Shown: piece after piece, positions 5,597 through 6,690 of the stretch | How the letters are laid out: each line of letters opens with the position of its first letter | Numbering within the stretch: position 1 is the first letter of the stretch | Origin: an uncultured Lachnospiraceae bacterium | GTDB taxonomy: Bacteria; Bacillota; Clostridia; Lachnospirales; Lachnospiraceae | Direction: 5' to 3' | Length of the DNA stretch: 6,690 bases | Assembly (NCBI GenBank): GCA_934371505.1 | Contig: CAKRNW010000110.1 | Location: 1 to 6,690, forward strand | Translations under genes and position numbers: made by a program | Notes under the pieces: generated by a model | Told to the model about the DNA's origin: nothing | The model's input: only the letters and a program-made list of their open reading frames with translations | Databases searched by the model: none

Positions 5597-6285
5597 ATGA
5601 AACGGATTCATTTTGATGTGGAAACAGAGGGATTTTACGGAGCCTCCACCACCGGAACCCTGGCGTTGACAGCGGCAGCTTACTTCCCGGACATTACCCT
5701 CACCATTGCCATGACTCCCAGTGATTTTATCTGGCAGGGCTTTATGCAGGGAGAAAAGGACGGCTGTAAAGAGTGGCCCATCGAGGGAGAGTCCCTGTTT
5801 CTTACCGGGGCAAGCCCCTGCCCTATATGCCCTTTGTGTACCAGCATCCTAAGTATTGGCAAGTGGTTCAGGCGGAATCGAAACGCGCTGGGGACATGCT
5901 GAATTCCAGAAAACTTTTCGATGACTCCGAGGCGGCACATCCCCTCCAGGAGGAAGAAATGATTCCAGTGGAAAACATCAAGGGAAAACTGCTTGCCATC
6001 GGTGCGGAGGATGACGGGCTATGGGATGCTGCAAAATATGTTCGCCGCATGGAAAACCGATTAGCGCAAAAGGCTCACGACTGCGAAGTGGAGGCCGTGA
6101 CCTACCAGAACGGAACCCATTTTGTTTTCCCGGAGAGCATGATAAAGACCATGCTGCCCATCGGCTCCGTACTTTTTGTGAAACTTGCTTTCCACGCCGC
6201 CAGAGAATATCCAAAAGAGTGCAAAGCCACCAGAGAGGACATTGACCGCCGGATAAGCAAAGCCCTTGAGGAGTGGAGGCAGTAA
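5597..6285 (+). pseudogene. Broken acyl-CoA thioester hydrolase/BAAT-type alpha/beta hydrolase
   Basis: Two reading frames together encode a C-terminal BAAT-type alpha/beta hydrolase domain. The first (5597-5800) gives MKRIHFDVETEGF, then the nucleophile elbow YGASTTG (S17), then ITLTIAMTPSDFIWQGFMQG and EWPIEGESLF. The second continues one frame earlier from about 5800 as SYRGKPLPYMP to a stop at 6283-6285. It includes PVENIKGKLLAIGAEDDGLW (acid residue) and NGTHFVFPES (catalytic His), with an end like that of intact family members. The frame change fits loss of one T from a T-run at 5798-5801. Separately, the elbow normally lies roughly 100 residues into such proteins, but here it follows the first 13 residues directly, so an internal deletion of about 300 bases is inferred. 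The joined product would be about 229 residues and could not fold normally. Promoter, RBS (GAGGT, eight bases before the ATG) and start are intact. Confidence 0.85.
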
Positions 6286-6310
6286 AAAATGACGGCGTGT
6301 ACTGACTGGC

Positions 6311-6690
6311 AACCTATAAGGAGAAATTTGCGTTGCTGTCTATGGGTTACCGGGAGGAAGGCAAGCAAGCCTCTAACCCATAAGAGCGGATTTACTGTGA
6401 TTCCTATAGGCTTCTGAAAGCACTGCGTGCGGGATGTCAACCCATAGAATATACTTTTTGTAATTCTTTATGGGTCTTTTGTAAGCCTTGTAAGCTGGAA
6501 AATGTCAAATTTTCTTGAAATCAGACATATAAGAACTTGATTTGGTGCTGCTTATGGGTTGGACTACTATGAAAGCTCTAAAATACCACCTATAAGGTAT
6601 GAATTCAATCATGTTTATGGGTAAAAATGAAAATTATGTAAACTCAAAGTGTTTCAGAGATTGATAAAGAGAAAGAGCCTTCCCATATAG
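6311..6690. repeat. Field of AACC(C/T)ATA motifs in both orientations
   Basis: This stretch after the broken hydrolase holds no convincing gene but about ten copies of one short motif. Forward copies are at 6311-6320 (AACCTATAAG), 6375-6384 (AACCCATAAG), 6439-6447 (AACCCATAG), 6588-6597 (ACCTATAAGG) and 6682-6690 (CCCATATAG). Reverse copies are at 6340-6348 (CTATGGGTT), 6468-6475, 6552-6560 and 6615-6622. A palindromic CCTATAGG lies at 6403-6410. Neighbours are often 27-37 bases apart. Three forward/reverse pairs can fold as hairpins (6311-6348, 6439-6475, 6588-6622), and two of these pair fully only as plus-strand RNA because they use U-G wobbles. It could be a dispersed intergenic repeat, the subterminal sites of a mobile element beyond the window, or binding sites for a protein. 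Identity is unknown. Confidence 0.6.

Noticed and set aside
6289..6417. A 42-residue plus-strand frame after the hydrolase relic with GGAGG nine bases upstream (6275-6279).
   Set aside because: The apparent ribosome binding site is coding sequence of the relic's C-terminus, the peptide resembles nothing I know, and it is made largely of the CCTATA/TATGGG repeats.
6286..6690. CRISPR array, suggested by roughly 30-base spacing of short repeats.
   Set aside because: The repeats are only 8-10 bases, appear in both orientations and have uneven spacing; CRISPR repeats are longer, same-strand and near-identical.

Overview
The window looks like chromosomal DNA from a Gram-positive Firmicute, most likely a gut Lachnospiraceae (Blautia, Dorea or a relative). 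This is an inference. It rests on strong AGGAG-type ribosome binding sites, TTGACA/TATAAT-like promoters with 17-base spacers, a yybP-ykoY manganese riboswitch, a Y-family polymerase/YolD pair, and an acyl-CoA thioester hydrolase/BAAT-type relic.

Layout. (1) 1-1199, minus: a methyl-accepting chemotaxis protein, cut by the left edge, with its own sigma-A-type promoter at 1241-1269. (2) 1364-2281, minus: a CaCA-family cation exchanger of the YrbG type. Its leader (2309-2476) holds a near-ideal promoter, a yybP-ykoY aptamer and an intrinsic terminator that shares the 3' strand of the aptamer's P1 helix. This is the textbook layout of a metal-ON transcriptional switch, so the exchanger is probably made when Mn2+ is high. 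(3) 5166 down to 2510, minus: pnuC (nicotinamide riboside/NMN-type transporter), a TTG-start Y-family translesion polymerase and a YolD-like protein. They lie in tandem with a 48-base gap and then a 4-base ATGA overlap, consistent with one transcription unit. (4) 5167-5596: a 430-base divergent control region. On the minus strand it has a promoter and a run of hairpins ending in a strong terminator, which is either an unclassified pnuC leader or a short RNA. On the plus strand it has a good promoter with two palindromes near or downstream of its -10 box. (5) 5597-6285, plus: a broken BAAT-type hydrolase gene that lacks the region before its nucleophile elbow and carries a -1 frameshift. (6) 6286-6690: no convincing gene, but a dense set of about ten copies of AACC(C/T)ATA-R and its complement, several able to fold into hairpins.

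The functional units are largely independent: chemotaxis sensing, metal homeostasis, NAD-precursor uptake next to translesion DNA synthesis, and a decayed hydrolase locus. The points most worth following are the unassigned structured RNA ahead of pnuC and the repeat field at the right end. The riboswitch-exchanger pair gives the clearest functional inference.
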